Part shown: positions 1 through 6,901 of the stretch, piece after piece
How positions within the stretch are numbered: position 1 is the first letter of the stretch
Layout: every line of letters starts with the position of its first letter
DNA from: Arenimonas sp. SCN 70-307
Lineage (GTDB): Bacteria; Pseudomonadota; Gammaproteobacteria; Xanthomonadales; Xanthomonadaceae
Length of the DNA: 64,000 bases
Direction of reading: 5' to 3'
Assembly: GCF_001724815.1 (NCBI RefSeq)
Contig: NZ_MEDO01000004.1
Location: 1-64,000 of the forward strand
The notes under the pieces: generated by a model
What the model saw: only the letters and a program-made list of their open reading frames with translations
What the model was told of the DNA's origin: nothing
The model's database searches: none
Translations under genes and position numbers: made by a program

Positions 1-295
1 GTCGCTCGGCTCACGCAGCCCCGTGGAGTACCGAAAGTCTCTGGGAATCGCTGTCTAATCCGTCCAAGTTTTCTGCCGCACCCCCGGGTGGTCAATTTTC
101 GTCGCGCATCAACACGTCACAGCAAGAGTCAGGCCTTAGCTTGGCTTACATTCCTCTTAGCAAGGTCACCAACCAGATTGATAGCAGGGTTTTCAATCGC
201 CCCCTGGCCCATAAAGCCAAACTAGAGCTGGTGCTGAGCCGGTTGTCCAGCCGCCAGGCCTAATGCAGCATGGAAATGAACCTCGGAGCAAAGTC
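1..295. other. lower-GC left edge, no gene called
   Basis: This stretch is visibly poorer in G+C than the rest of the window. Frame 1 is open from base 1 to a TAG near 225, but the translation has no recognisable motif and no start is visible, so it could be the tail of a gene beginning outside the window or chance. I see no convincing promoter, terminator or RNA gene. Confidence 0.3.
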
Positions 296-727
296 ATGAC
301 GAGATCTATAGTCCTACTGCTAACCATCGCAGCGCTCGCAATGCCAAATCCATCAATAGCCCAAGGGCGGGTCGAAAGGCCGAGAGACACTACTCGGCCT
401 TCCGAGACAGGCGCCCAACAGGTAAAGCAATGCCTCCGAATTGCCCGAGAGATCGCGGAGCTATCGGATGCGGCAGATCAAGCACAGGCGGCCGGGGATA
501 TCGACAGTTTCAACGCGACAGTCGACCCTTATAACGCGGCCATTGCGAGGTGGAATGCCGGCTGCACGAGGCCTTACAACCCGGCTGATATGGTTCGGGC
601 GGAGAATGAACTTGGGTATCGCCTGTGCCAGTACACGCAATCTCCGTGCCTGAGCGAGGCTGAGCGAGGCGAAATCCTGCTCGAAGAGAAGCGCAGGCTT
701 CAGCAGGCCGAACGGAAAGGCCAGTAA
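296..727 (+). CDS. small exported protein, unknown function
   Basis: Predicted secreted or periplasmic protein of 143 aa that I do not recognise. The ATG at 296 is preceded by GGAG at 285-288 with 7 nt spacing and opens a signal peptide: MTRS, a hydrophobic run to about residue 18, then a small-residue cleavage zone near SIAQG. An in-frame ATG at 263 has no ribosome site and would put eleven polar residues before the signal, so 296 is preferred. The mature part is hydrophilic and helix-like, with four cysteines (about residues 46, 90, 111 and 118) that could form two disulfides in the periplasm. Base composition is lower in G+C than in downstream genes, compatible with recent acquisition. It is followed 45 bp later by another small exported or anchored protein. 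Confidence 0.7.
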   Translation: MTRSIVLLLTIAALAMPNPSIAQGRVERPRDTTRPSETGAQQVKQCLRIAREIAELSDAADQAQAAGDIDSFNATVDPYNAAIARWNAGCTRPYNPADMVRAENELGYRLCQYTQSPCLSEAERGEILLEEKRRLQQAERKGQ

Positions 728-772
728 CTGATTTTCGTACGATGAAAAACTCGCATTACCCAAGGGGCCAGG

Positions 773-1045
773 ATGAAGAAGTCGCTAGTCGGTGCGATCG
801 TCGGCTTGTTACTGCTCGCATTTTATTGGTTTGAGTTCCGGCCTAGCGAGATTCGAAGCTCTTGTGCCGCGTCTTCTCGAGAAGAGGCAGGAAGGCTGGC
901 AAGATCGCGCGCTGCCGCCGGTGAGTACACGGGGCTATCAAAGAAACAGCTTGACGAGGGTTGGTTCTATGCGGGAGACCAAGAGCGAGCCTACCAAGAC
1001 TGTCTGAGAGCATCCGGCTTAAGGGGGCCGAAAGACAATCTTTAA
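773..1045 (+). CDS. small membrane-anchored protein, unknown function
   Basis: Predicted 90-aa protein with a single N-terminal membrane segment (about residues 5-20, beginning MKKS) followed by a short polar domain outside the membrane. It carries two cysteines (about residues 31 and 77), the second in YQDCLRASGL. The ATG is preceded by a purine-rich AAGGGGCCAGG stretch that serves as ribosome site. It lies 45 bp after the preceding exported protein on the same strand and shares its lower G+C content, so the two may form a small operon. No family recognised. It might instead be a secreted protein if the N-terminal segment is cleaved. Confidence 0.6.
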   Translation: MKKSLVGAIVGLLLLAFYWFEFRPSEIRSSCAASSREEAGRLARSRAAAGEYTGLSKKQLDEGWFYAGDQERAYQDCLRASGLRGPKDNL

Positions 1046-1295
1046 AGGGGGGGGGTCGAAGCCGATCTCGGTCAACCAATTGGATTCCGCGGAGGAGGCG
1101 ACAGCCCGCCGATTAACGGTCCGGGCTCTTTCCTGCCCGAGCAGTAGTTGGTGTCATATCCCTCCAGTGGTTGGGAGTTGGTGTCACACCCCTTCTGGAC
1201 TGGGCCAGGATTTCAAGCCGCCTGAGAAGATTTCTCCATCCCGGCAAAGACTTGCCGAAACTGACATCGATTACTGAACCCCGACAGCGCCGCCC
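1046..1295. repeat. intergenic stretch with near-direct repeat and G tract
   Basis: The region opens with a run of nine G (1047-1055). Two copies of a short motif, AGTTGGTGTCATATCCCT at 1146-1163 and AGTTGGTGTCACACCCCT at 1176-1193, repeat with a 30-bp period. They could be remnants of a mobile-element end or protein-binding sites; the sequence does not decide. A 65-codon open frame at 1080-1277 has no ribosome site and an irregular composition, and I do not call it a gene. Confidence 0.4.
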
Positions 1296-3746
1296 TCACC
1301 CCACCAGCAACCGCCACCCCAGCCACGCCGGGATGCCGAGGAAGTAGAGCGCCCGCGCCAGCGTGAAGACGCGGCTGCGCAGGGCGGCGGCGCGGGCCGG
1401 GGCCAGGCGCAGGGCGGCGAAGGTGGCGGCTTCGGCCAGCAGGCGCAGCGCCGCGGCCACCAGGGCCAGGCCCAGCATCCACGACAGCCACCAGATGCCC
1501 AGGCCCAGCCACCAGGCGCCCCAGCCGTGCACCTGGGCTTCGCCGAAGGTCCCGCCGAAGGTGATCACCTGGTGCAGGCGGAAGGCGATGGCCGCCGGCA
1601 GCAGCGGGAACAGGCCGAACTTGAGCCAGGGCTGGTCGAGCCAGCGCGCGCGGCCGCTGGCGCGCACCTGGTCGCGGCGGGCGTCGGCGGCGGCTTGGGG
1701 CCCTTCCAGCCGGGCCGGCGAACCGCCCGCGGCCAGCGCCGCCAGCAGGGCCACCGGATCAGCCAGCTGCAGCTGCTGGCGCCAGGCCTGGCCGGAGCCG
1801 AGTTGCAGCACCGCGCCGCTGCCCGGCCACGGCAGCCGCCAGGGCCGCAGGCCGACGATGGACGCCAGCGGGATCTCGACCTGCTCGCGCCGTGACGCCA
1901 GCACCAGTGCCTCGCCGCGCACCTGCCAGCGTGCGGCGCACCACCCGCGCAGCATCCACGCCAGCGCCACCGGCAGCAGCACCGCCAGCGCGAACCCCTG
2001 CAGCTGGCCCAGCGTGGCCACCTGCCAGCCCACGCGCAGCGCCATGTCCAGCGCCAGCCAGGCCAGGCCGAGGCCCGCCACGGTTTGCAGCGCGGCGATC
2101 GCCACTCGCATCGCCGGCGTCAGCAGCAACACGCGGTCGTCGCCGCGGTGCCGGGCCGGGCGGCGCGACCAAACCTGCAGCGCCCAGGCCAGCGCCCACA
2201 GCGCCAGCGCGACGGCCGCCGCGCGGCCCACCCAGTCGCCCCAGCGCACGGCCAGGGTCGGCGGCGGCGACAGCACCGGCAGCGGCGCGGTCAGCACCGC
2301 CTGGTCGTTGGCCGGCGTGGCGGCCAGCACTTCGCCGGACGGATCGACGATGGCGCTCAGGCCGGTCGTGGTCACGCGCAGCTGCGGCAGCCGCGTCTCG
2401 ATGCTGCGGAAGGCCGCCACCGCCAGGTGCAGCTGCGCGCCGCGGCCGTCGCGGCTGAACCAGGCGTCGTTCGACAGGCCGATGATGGCCTGCGCGCCCA
2501 GGCGCGCACCGTCGATGGCCAGGGCCGGGCGCACGTCGTCCAGGCAGATCAGCGGCACCACTTCCACCTGGCGGCCGTCGGCGGTGCGCAGCGGCAGCAC
2601 GCGCGCGCCGTCGCCGGGCTGCCAGCCGCCGGCCCAGGGCAACCAGCGCCGAAGCACCGGGCCGTCGAGCCAGGCCGGCACGTGCTCGGTCAGCGGGAAG
2701 GGATGCGTCTTGCGATAGGTGCCGAGGCGACCCGTGCGCGGCTCCAGGAACACCGCGGCGTTGTACTCGCCGGCGGCGTCGAGGTCGTAGGTGCCGAACA
2801 CCAGCGGCAGGCCGATGGCGTCCACGAAGGCCTGGATCTCGGCGTCGAGCGCGGCGCCGTCTTCGCTGCGCGGGCTGCCGAAGGTGGTCGGGTACACCGT
2901 TTCCGGCCAGAGGATGACATCGGCGCCGTGCTCGCGCCGCGCCGACCACGACAGCGCGTAATGCGTGTCGAGTACGTGCCGCACCGCGCCGTAGGTGCCG
3001 CGCTCCTCGCGCAGGCTTGCGTAGTCACCCAGGTTGGCCTGCACCAGGGCCACGCGCAGCACCGGCGCGTCCTCGGGCAGGCCCGGCAGGCTCGCCAGGC
3101 GCCAGGCGCCATAGCCCGACCAGAAGGCCAGCAGCACCGCCACGGGAGCCAGCGTGCCGGCCACGCTGCGAAGGCCGCGCCGGCGACGCGCGATCGCCAG
3201 CGCGATGCCTTCGTTCACCAGCAGCAGCAGGAAGCTCAGCAGCGGCGCGCCGCCCAGGTCGGCGGCCTGGCGCAGCCAGGTGGCGCCGAGCAGGCCGTGG
3301 CCCAGGGTGTCGCCCAGCAGCTTGGGCCACAGCGCTTCGCAGGCCACCCACGCGGCGGCGGCGGCCAGCGCGCGCACGGCCGGGCCATGGCGGCGGCCGG
3401 CGAGTTCGCGCACCAGCGCATAAGCGATCCACTGCGGCTGCAGCAGCGGCGCGAGCAGCACCAGCGCGGTGAAGCCGCCCAGCGGGCCCAGCCCGGTGTA
3501 ATCGCCGACGGCGGCGCCGAACCAGCCCAGCACCGCGGCGGTGAAGGCCACCGACATCGCCCAGCCGGCCACCAGCGCGCCGCGCAGGCCGCGCTCGCCG
3601 TCGAGCGCCAGCAGCCAGGGCACCAGCACCACCAGCCCGATCCACCAGGCCGCGCCGCCCAGCGAAAACACGAACAGCGCGAACGCGCTGAGCAGCAGGG
3701 CCAGCGGCAGGCGCGCACGAAGCAGGAAGGACCGGTCCATGGCCAC
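1296..3746 (-). CDS. Lnt-like apolipoprotein N-acyltransferase with long C-terminal membrane extension
   Basis: Inner-membrane protein of 816 aa. Residues 1-220 hold several membrane segments. Residues about 228-490 form a carbon-nitrogen-hydrolase domain with the Lnt catalytic set: Glu282 in WPETVYP, Lys346 in YRKTHPF, Cys401 in PLICLDD, plus Glu354 in LTEHVP. In Lnt the nucleophilic Cys is normally followed by Tyr-Glu; here it is Leu-Asp-Asp, a departure at a functionally important position. Classical Lnt is about 510 aa, so roughly 290 residues (about 530-816) are extra: membrane segments flanking a soluble stretch. The GTG at 3746 is chosen because AAGGAG lies 6 nt upstream; an ATG two codons later is possible. 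It may acylate lipoproteins or be a paralogue with another acceptor. It follows two exported-protein genes in an apparent operon (20-bp gap). Confidence 0.8.
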   Translation of the reverse strand: MAMDRSFLLRARLPLALLLSAFALFVFSLGGAAWWIGLVVLVPWLLALDGERGLRGALVAGWAMSVAFTAAVLGWFGAAVGDYTGLGPLGGFTALVLLAPLLQPQWIAYALVRELAGRRHGPAVRALAAAAAWVACEALWPKLLGDTLGHGLLGATWLRQAADLGGAPLLSFLLLLVNEGIALAIARRRRGLRSVAGTLAPVAVLLAFWSGYGAWRLASLPGLPEDAPVLRVALVQANLGDYASLREERGTYGAVRHVLDTHYALSWSARREHGADVILWPETVYPTTFGSPRSEDGAALDAEIQAFVDAIGLPLVFGTYDLDAAGEYNAAVFLEPRTGRLGTYRKTHPFPLTEHVPAWLDGPVLRRWLPWAGGWQPGDGARVLPLRTADGRQVEVVPLICLDDVRPALAIDGARLGAQAIIGLSNDAWFSRDGRGAQLHLAVAAFRSIETRLPQLRVTTTGLSAIVDPSGEVLAATPANDQAVLTAPLPVLSPPPTLAVRWGDWVGRAAAVALALWALAWALQVWSRRPARHRGDDRVLLLTPAMRVAIAALQTVAGLGLAWLALDMALRVGWQVATLGQLQGFALAVLLPVALAWMLRGWCAARWQVRGEALVLASRREQVEIPLASIVGLRPWRLPWPGSGAVLQLGSGQAWRQQLQLADPVALLAALAAGGSPARLEGPQAAADARRDQVRASGRARWLDQPWLKFGLFPLLPAAIAFRLHQVITFGGTFGEAQVHGWGAWWLGLGIWWLSWMLGLALVAAALRLLAEAATFAALRLAPARAAALRSRVFTLARALYFLGIPAWLGWRLLVG

Positions 3747-3766
3747 GGGAAACTCCTTGGAAGAAA

Positions 3767-4393
3767 TCAGGGTTTGTTCGGACGCACCCAGCGCAGCGGC
3801 AGGCCCTTGGGCGCCAGCTCGGGCGGCACCACGCCGTCGGCCGGCAGCGCGATCGGGTTGCCGCTGGCGTCGAAGAGCCGGGCCTCCGGCGTGAACATCA
3901 GGATCGCCTCGATCGGCTGGCCGTCGTCGCTGAACTGGTGGTGGCGCATGTAGCCCTCGGGCAGCTCGAAGTCCTCGGGCACGGCCAGGCCCTCGAGCGG
4001 CGGGCTGGTGCCCGGCGGGTTGAAGGCGCCCAGGCCCGTGCGGATACCGGCTTCGTGCAGCGCGGTGATCAGCTCGGCGCCGGTGGGTTCCGGGTCGCCG
4101 GGGCGGAAATGCACGGCCAGGTCGTTCGGATCCACGCTGGGCAGTTCAACCGGAATCTCGGGCGTGGTCATCGGGCGCAGCGGGCGGGCGGCCGGCTCCG
4201 GTGCCGGCGTGTTGGCCACCGGCGCGGGTTCCGGCGCGGGTGCGGCGGGCCACAGCACCCAGGCCAGGCCCGCACCGACCGCCAGCAGCGCCACCAGCGC
4301 GACGCCCGGCGTAAGCCGGGCGCCGCGTTGGCGCGGCGTGACCGTCACGCCGTCCGGGTCGGACGGCGTGCGCGGCGGCGGCTGGCTGGCCAC
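3767..4393 (-). CDS. Pro-rich single-span membrane protein, unknown function
   Basis: Predicted 208-aa inner-membrane protein that I do not recognise. Residues 1-27 are polar and would stay in the cytoplasm. A single membrane segment follows (about 28-50), then a Pro/Ala-rich linker (about 50-75) and a periplasmic domain of about 130 residues. The start is a GTG at 4393. The gene lies 18 bp after the SGNH-hydrolase gene and 20 bp before the Lnt-like gene on the same strand, so it is probably co-transcribed with both and may work with them at the membrane or on exported lipids or proteins; that link rests only on position. Confidence 0.65.
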   Translation of the reverse strand: MASQPPPRTPSDPDGVTVTPRQRGARLTPGVALVALLAVGAGLAWVLWPAAPAPEPAPVANTPAPEPAARPLRPMTTPEIPVELPSVDPNDLAVHFRPGDPEPTGAELITALHEAGIRTGLGAFNPPGTSPPLEGLAVPEDFELPEGYMRHHQFSDDGQPIEAILMFTPEARLFDASGNPIALPADGVVPPELAPKGLPLRWVRPNKP

Positions 4394-4411
4394 GACCGGT
4401 GGCCCCCGTCC

Positions 4412-5500
4412 TCAGGGGCTGGCCGGGTTGTAGACCGACAGCGCCCAGCCCATGCGCTCATGGCCGGCGGTGTTCCAGACCGGGCTCTTGCCGCCGGCGA
4501 AGCTGGTGTAGCGCGGCGCCACGGTGCCCGAGCTGCCACCCCAGAGGCCGGCGCTGACGGTGCGGCCCAGGTAGGTCGGGTGCACGTCGTCGGACTGGAT
4601 GTAGTCGTAGCTGGCGGTGGAGGTGGTGCGCTTGAAGTTGGCGTCGCGCAGGGTCGGCTTGAGGCTGCCGGTGATGCGGGCCACGTAGCTGGCCTCGGTT
4701 TCGCCGGCCACGTAGCGCAGCGCGTCGGAATCCACCACGCCGTCGCCGTTGGTGTCGAAGTCCGCGCCCATGTACTGGGCGAAGCTGTCGGCGCACTGGA
4801 AGCCCTTCTGGCGGGCGTATTCGCACATCCAGTAGTTCATCCTGGCGATGGCCGGCAGGAAACGGTCGCGCAGGTTCACCGTCTGGCCGGTGGAGGCGTC
4901 GCGGCAGCTGCTCTGCACGTTGTCGGCGTTGTAGCCCGGGTAGTACAGGTTGGAGATGACCTTGAGCCGGGTGTTCGGGTGCGCGTTGGCGTTGATGTAG
5001 TCCATCGCACGGGCCACGTTGGTCTTGCAGGCGTTCACCGCCGCGTCCAGGCCGGCGTAGTTGCAGGTGCCGGTCTGCGACTTGAAGGACGAACGGGCCT
5101 GCAGGCCGTCGTTGCCGCACATCTCGAAGGTCACCACGCGGGTGCTGGCGGCCTGCATGTAGGAACGCTCGGCGACGATCTTGTTCTGGTACACGTCCGA
5201 GGCGATGGCGCCCGACTTGGCGCGGCGCACGCTTTCGATGTCGGCGTTCCACAGCGCCGAGAGGTACTCGGCATCCACCGTCGGCGCCGCGTACAGGCCG
5301 GCGTTGCTGATCGAGCCGTTGTAGCCGGCGTAGATCGAATCGCCGTAGGCCACCACGCGGTACTTCGCGGTGGTGCCGGAGCGGTCGATGGTCCACGAAA
5401 CGTTCTGGTTGAGCGTATTGGCCATCGTGGTGCCGCCGAAGGCGAGCAGCACGAGGGCGGGCAGGCACCGGCTGGCGGTACCGCGGAGCGACATCTTCAT
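4412..5500 (-). CDS. secreted SGNH/GDSL-family hydrolase
   Basis: Exported esterase- or lipase-like enzyme of 362 aa. A signal peptide spans about residues 1-27. SGNH landmarks follow: nucleophile Ser55 in YGDSIYAGY (block I), GND in CGNDGLQ (block III) and the DxxH pair in DDVHPTYLG near the C-terminus (block V). Between them lies DTNGDGVVD, a DxNxDGxxD calcium-loop (EF-hand/dockerin-like) motif. Several paired cysteines fit a disulfide-stabilised extracellular enzyme. ATG 5500 is chosen because the signal peptide starts there and GGGGACAGG lies just upstream; the longer open frame to 5686 is unlikely to be translated. First gene of the operon running toward the Lnt-like gene. Substrate unknown (acyl ester, acetylated sugar or lipid). 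Confidence 0.85.
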   Translation of the reverse strand: MKMSLRGTASRCLPALVLLAFGGTTMANTLNQNVSWTIDRSGTTAKYRVVAYGDSIYAGYNGSISNAGLYAAPTVDAEYLSALWNADIESVRRAKSGAIASDVYQNKIVAERSYMQAASTRVVTFEMCGNDGLQARSSFKSQTGTCNYAGLDAAVNACKTNVARAMDYINANAHPNTRLKVISNLYYPGYNADNVQSSCRDASTGQTVNLRDRFLPAIARMNYWMCEYARQKGFQCADSFAQYMGADFDTNGDGVVDSDALRYVAGETEASYVARITGSLKPTLRDANFKRTTSTASYDYIQSDDVHPTYLGRTVSAGLWGGSSGTVAPRYTSFAGGKSPVWNTAGHERMGWALSVYNPASP

Positions 5501-5698
5501 TCCCTGTCCCCTTGGTTGGTGTGGTGGTACGAAGTGGTGCGCAACGAAGCGGTCCCCCAACCGCCGCCCGGACGCTAGCGTATGGGTCGGGCCCCCGCAA
5601 TGTGCGCTGCAGCACAAAACCGGGCCCGGGCGGGGCGGGCTTCCTGAACGGGCCGGCCGCCAGTTAGAGTGGGCGAACGGTGCCACGGGGGTGGGTCA

Positions 5699-6895
5699 AT
5701 GGGCTTGGCGGGCCTGAAGGTGATGCTGGTCGAGGACCACGGGTTCCAGCGCCGGCTGGGGCTGCGCCTGCTCGCGGACCTGGGCCTGGACCACCTGCAC
5801 GAGGCGGCCGACGGCTACCAGGCCCTGGACCTGCTGCGCGGCATGCCCGAACCGCCCGATGTGGTGCTGGTGGACCTGGACATGCCCGGCATGGACGGCG
5901 TCGAGTTTATCGGCATCGTCGCCCAGGAAAAGCTCGCCCACTCCATCGCCGTGGTCAGCGCCATGGAGCCGGCCCTGCTGCACACCGTGCAGGTGATGGC
6001 CAAGGCCTCGGGCCTGCGCGTGCTGGGCTGCATCGAAAAGCCGCTCACCCCGGGCAAGCTCACCACGGTGCTGTCCCTCTATGAAAGCGCGCCCGGCCCG
6101 GCCATCGCCGCCGCCGAGGTCGAGGTCACGCTCGAGCAGGCCCGCACGGCGCTGTCGCGTGGCGAGGTGACGGCCTGGTTCCAGCCGCAGGCCGAGTTCG
6201 GCAACGGCAAGATCGTCGGCGTCGAGGCGCTGGCGCGCTGGCGCCTGGCCGACGGGCGCATGGTGCCGCCGGTGGCGTTCGTGCCGCTGATGGAAGCCGG
6301 TGGCCTGGTCGACGAGCTCACCAGCCTGATGCTGGTGCAGGCCTGTGCCTGGTCCAAGCGCTGGCAGGCACGCGGCCTGGACCTGAAGGTCTCGGTGAAC
6401 GTGTCGGCGCAGAACCTCACCGGCCCGGAAGTGGCCGACCGCTACGAGGCCATCCTGCGCGAGCACGGCGTCAGCCCCGAGCGCATCGTGCTCGAGATCA
6501 CCGAAAGCTCGGTGATGAGCGACACCGCCCGCGGCCTGGGCATGCTCGCGCGCCTGCGCCTGAAGGGCTTCGGCCTGAGCGTGGACGATTTCGGCACGGG
6601 CTATTCCTCGCTCTCGCAGCTGTCGCAGATCCCCTTCACCGAGCTCAAGATCGACCGCGGTTTCGTCGCCGGCGCGCCCACCCAGCCGCGCAAGCGCGCC
6701 ATGATCGAAACCAGCCTCGACCTGGCCAGGAAGCTCGGCCTGGCCGTGGTGGCCGAAGGCGTGGAAACCATCGAGGAATGGCAGCTGCTGGCCCAGCTGG
6801 GCTGCGACTACGCCCAGGGCTACCTGATTTCCGCGCCGGTGCCGGGCGAGCAGCTGCCCGACGCCATCCAGCGCTGGCGGCAGACGCAGCTCTAG
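5699..6895 (+). CDS. REC-EAL response regulator, c-di-GMP phosphodiesterase
   Basis: Response regulator of 398 aa. Residues about 5-125 form a receiver domain with phospho-acceptor Asp59 in LVDLDMPG and Lys in IEKPLTP. Residues about 145-390 form an EAL domain that retains the catalytic signature: EALARW, NVSAQNL, LEITESS, DDFGTGYSSL, LKIDRGF and AEGVET. The metal and substrate ligands look intact, so active hydrolysis of cyclic di-GMP is expected. There is no DNA-binding domain, which makes the architecture like Pseudomonas RocR. The ATG at 5699 is preceded by a G-rich site; an upstream ATG at 5669 lies outside the receiver fold. A TAGAGT -10-like box lies at 5665-5670. Only 6 bp separate it from the hybrid kinase gene, its likely phosphodonor. 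Confidence 0.9.
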   Translation: MGLAGLKVMLVEDHGFQRRLGLRLLADLGLDHLHEAADGYQALDLLRGMPEPPDVVLVDLDMPGMDGVEFIGIVAQEKLAHSIAVVSAMEPALLHTVQVMAKASGLRVLGCIEKPLTPGKLTTVLSLYESAPGPAIAAAEVEVTLEQARTALSRGEVTAWFQPQAEFGNGKIVGVEALARWRLADGRMVPPVAFVPLMEAGGLVDELTSLMLVQACAWSKRWQARGLDLKVSVNVSAQNLTGPEVADRYEAILREHGVSPERIVLEITESSVMSDTARGLGMLARLRLKGFGLSVDDFGTGYSSLSQLSQIPFTELKIDRGFVAGAPTQPRKRAMIETSLDLARKLGLAVVAEGVETIEEWQLLAQLGCDYAQGYLISAPVPGEQLPDAIQRWRQTQL

Positions 6896-6901
6896 GCCGC
6901 G

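Noticed and set aside
1080-1277. 65-codon plus-strand open frame
   Set aside because: No ribosome site, odd composition, and it runs through the direct repeat; treated as non-coding.
2085-3953. Plus-strand frame of 622 codons opposite the Lnt-like gene
   Set aside because: Composition is that of a shadow frame (Gln/Arg/His rich) and the minus strand encodes a recognisable enzyme.
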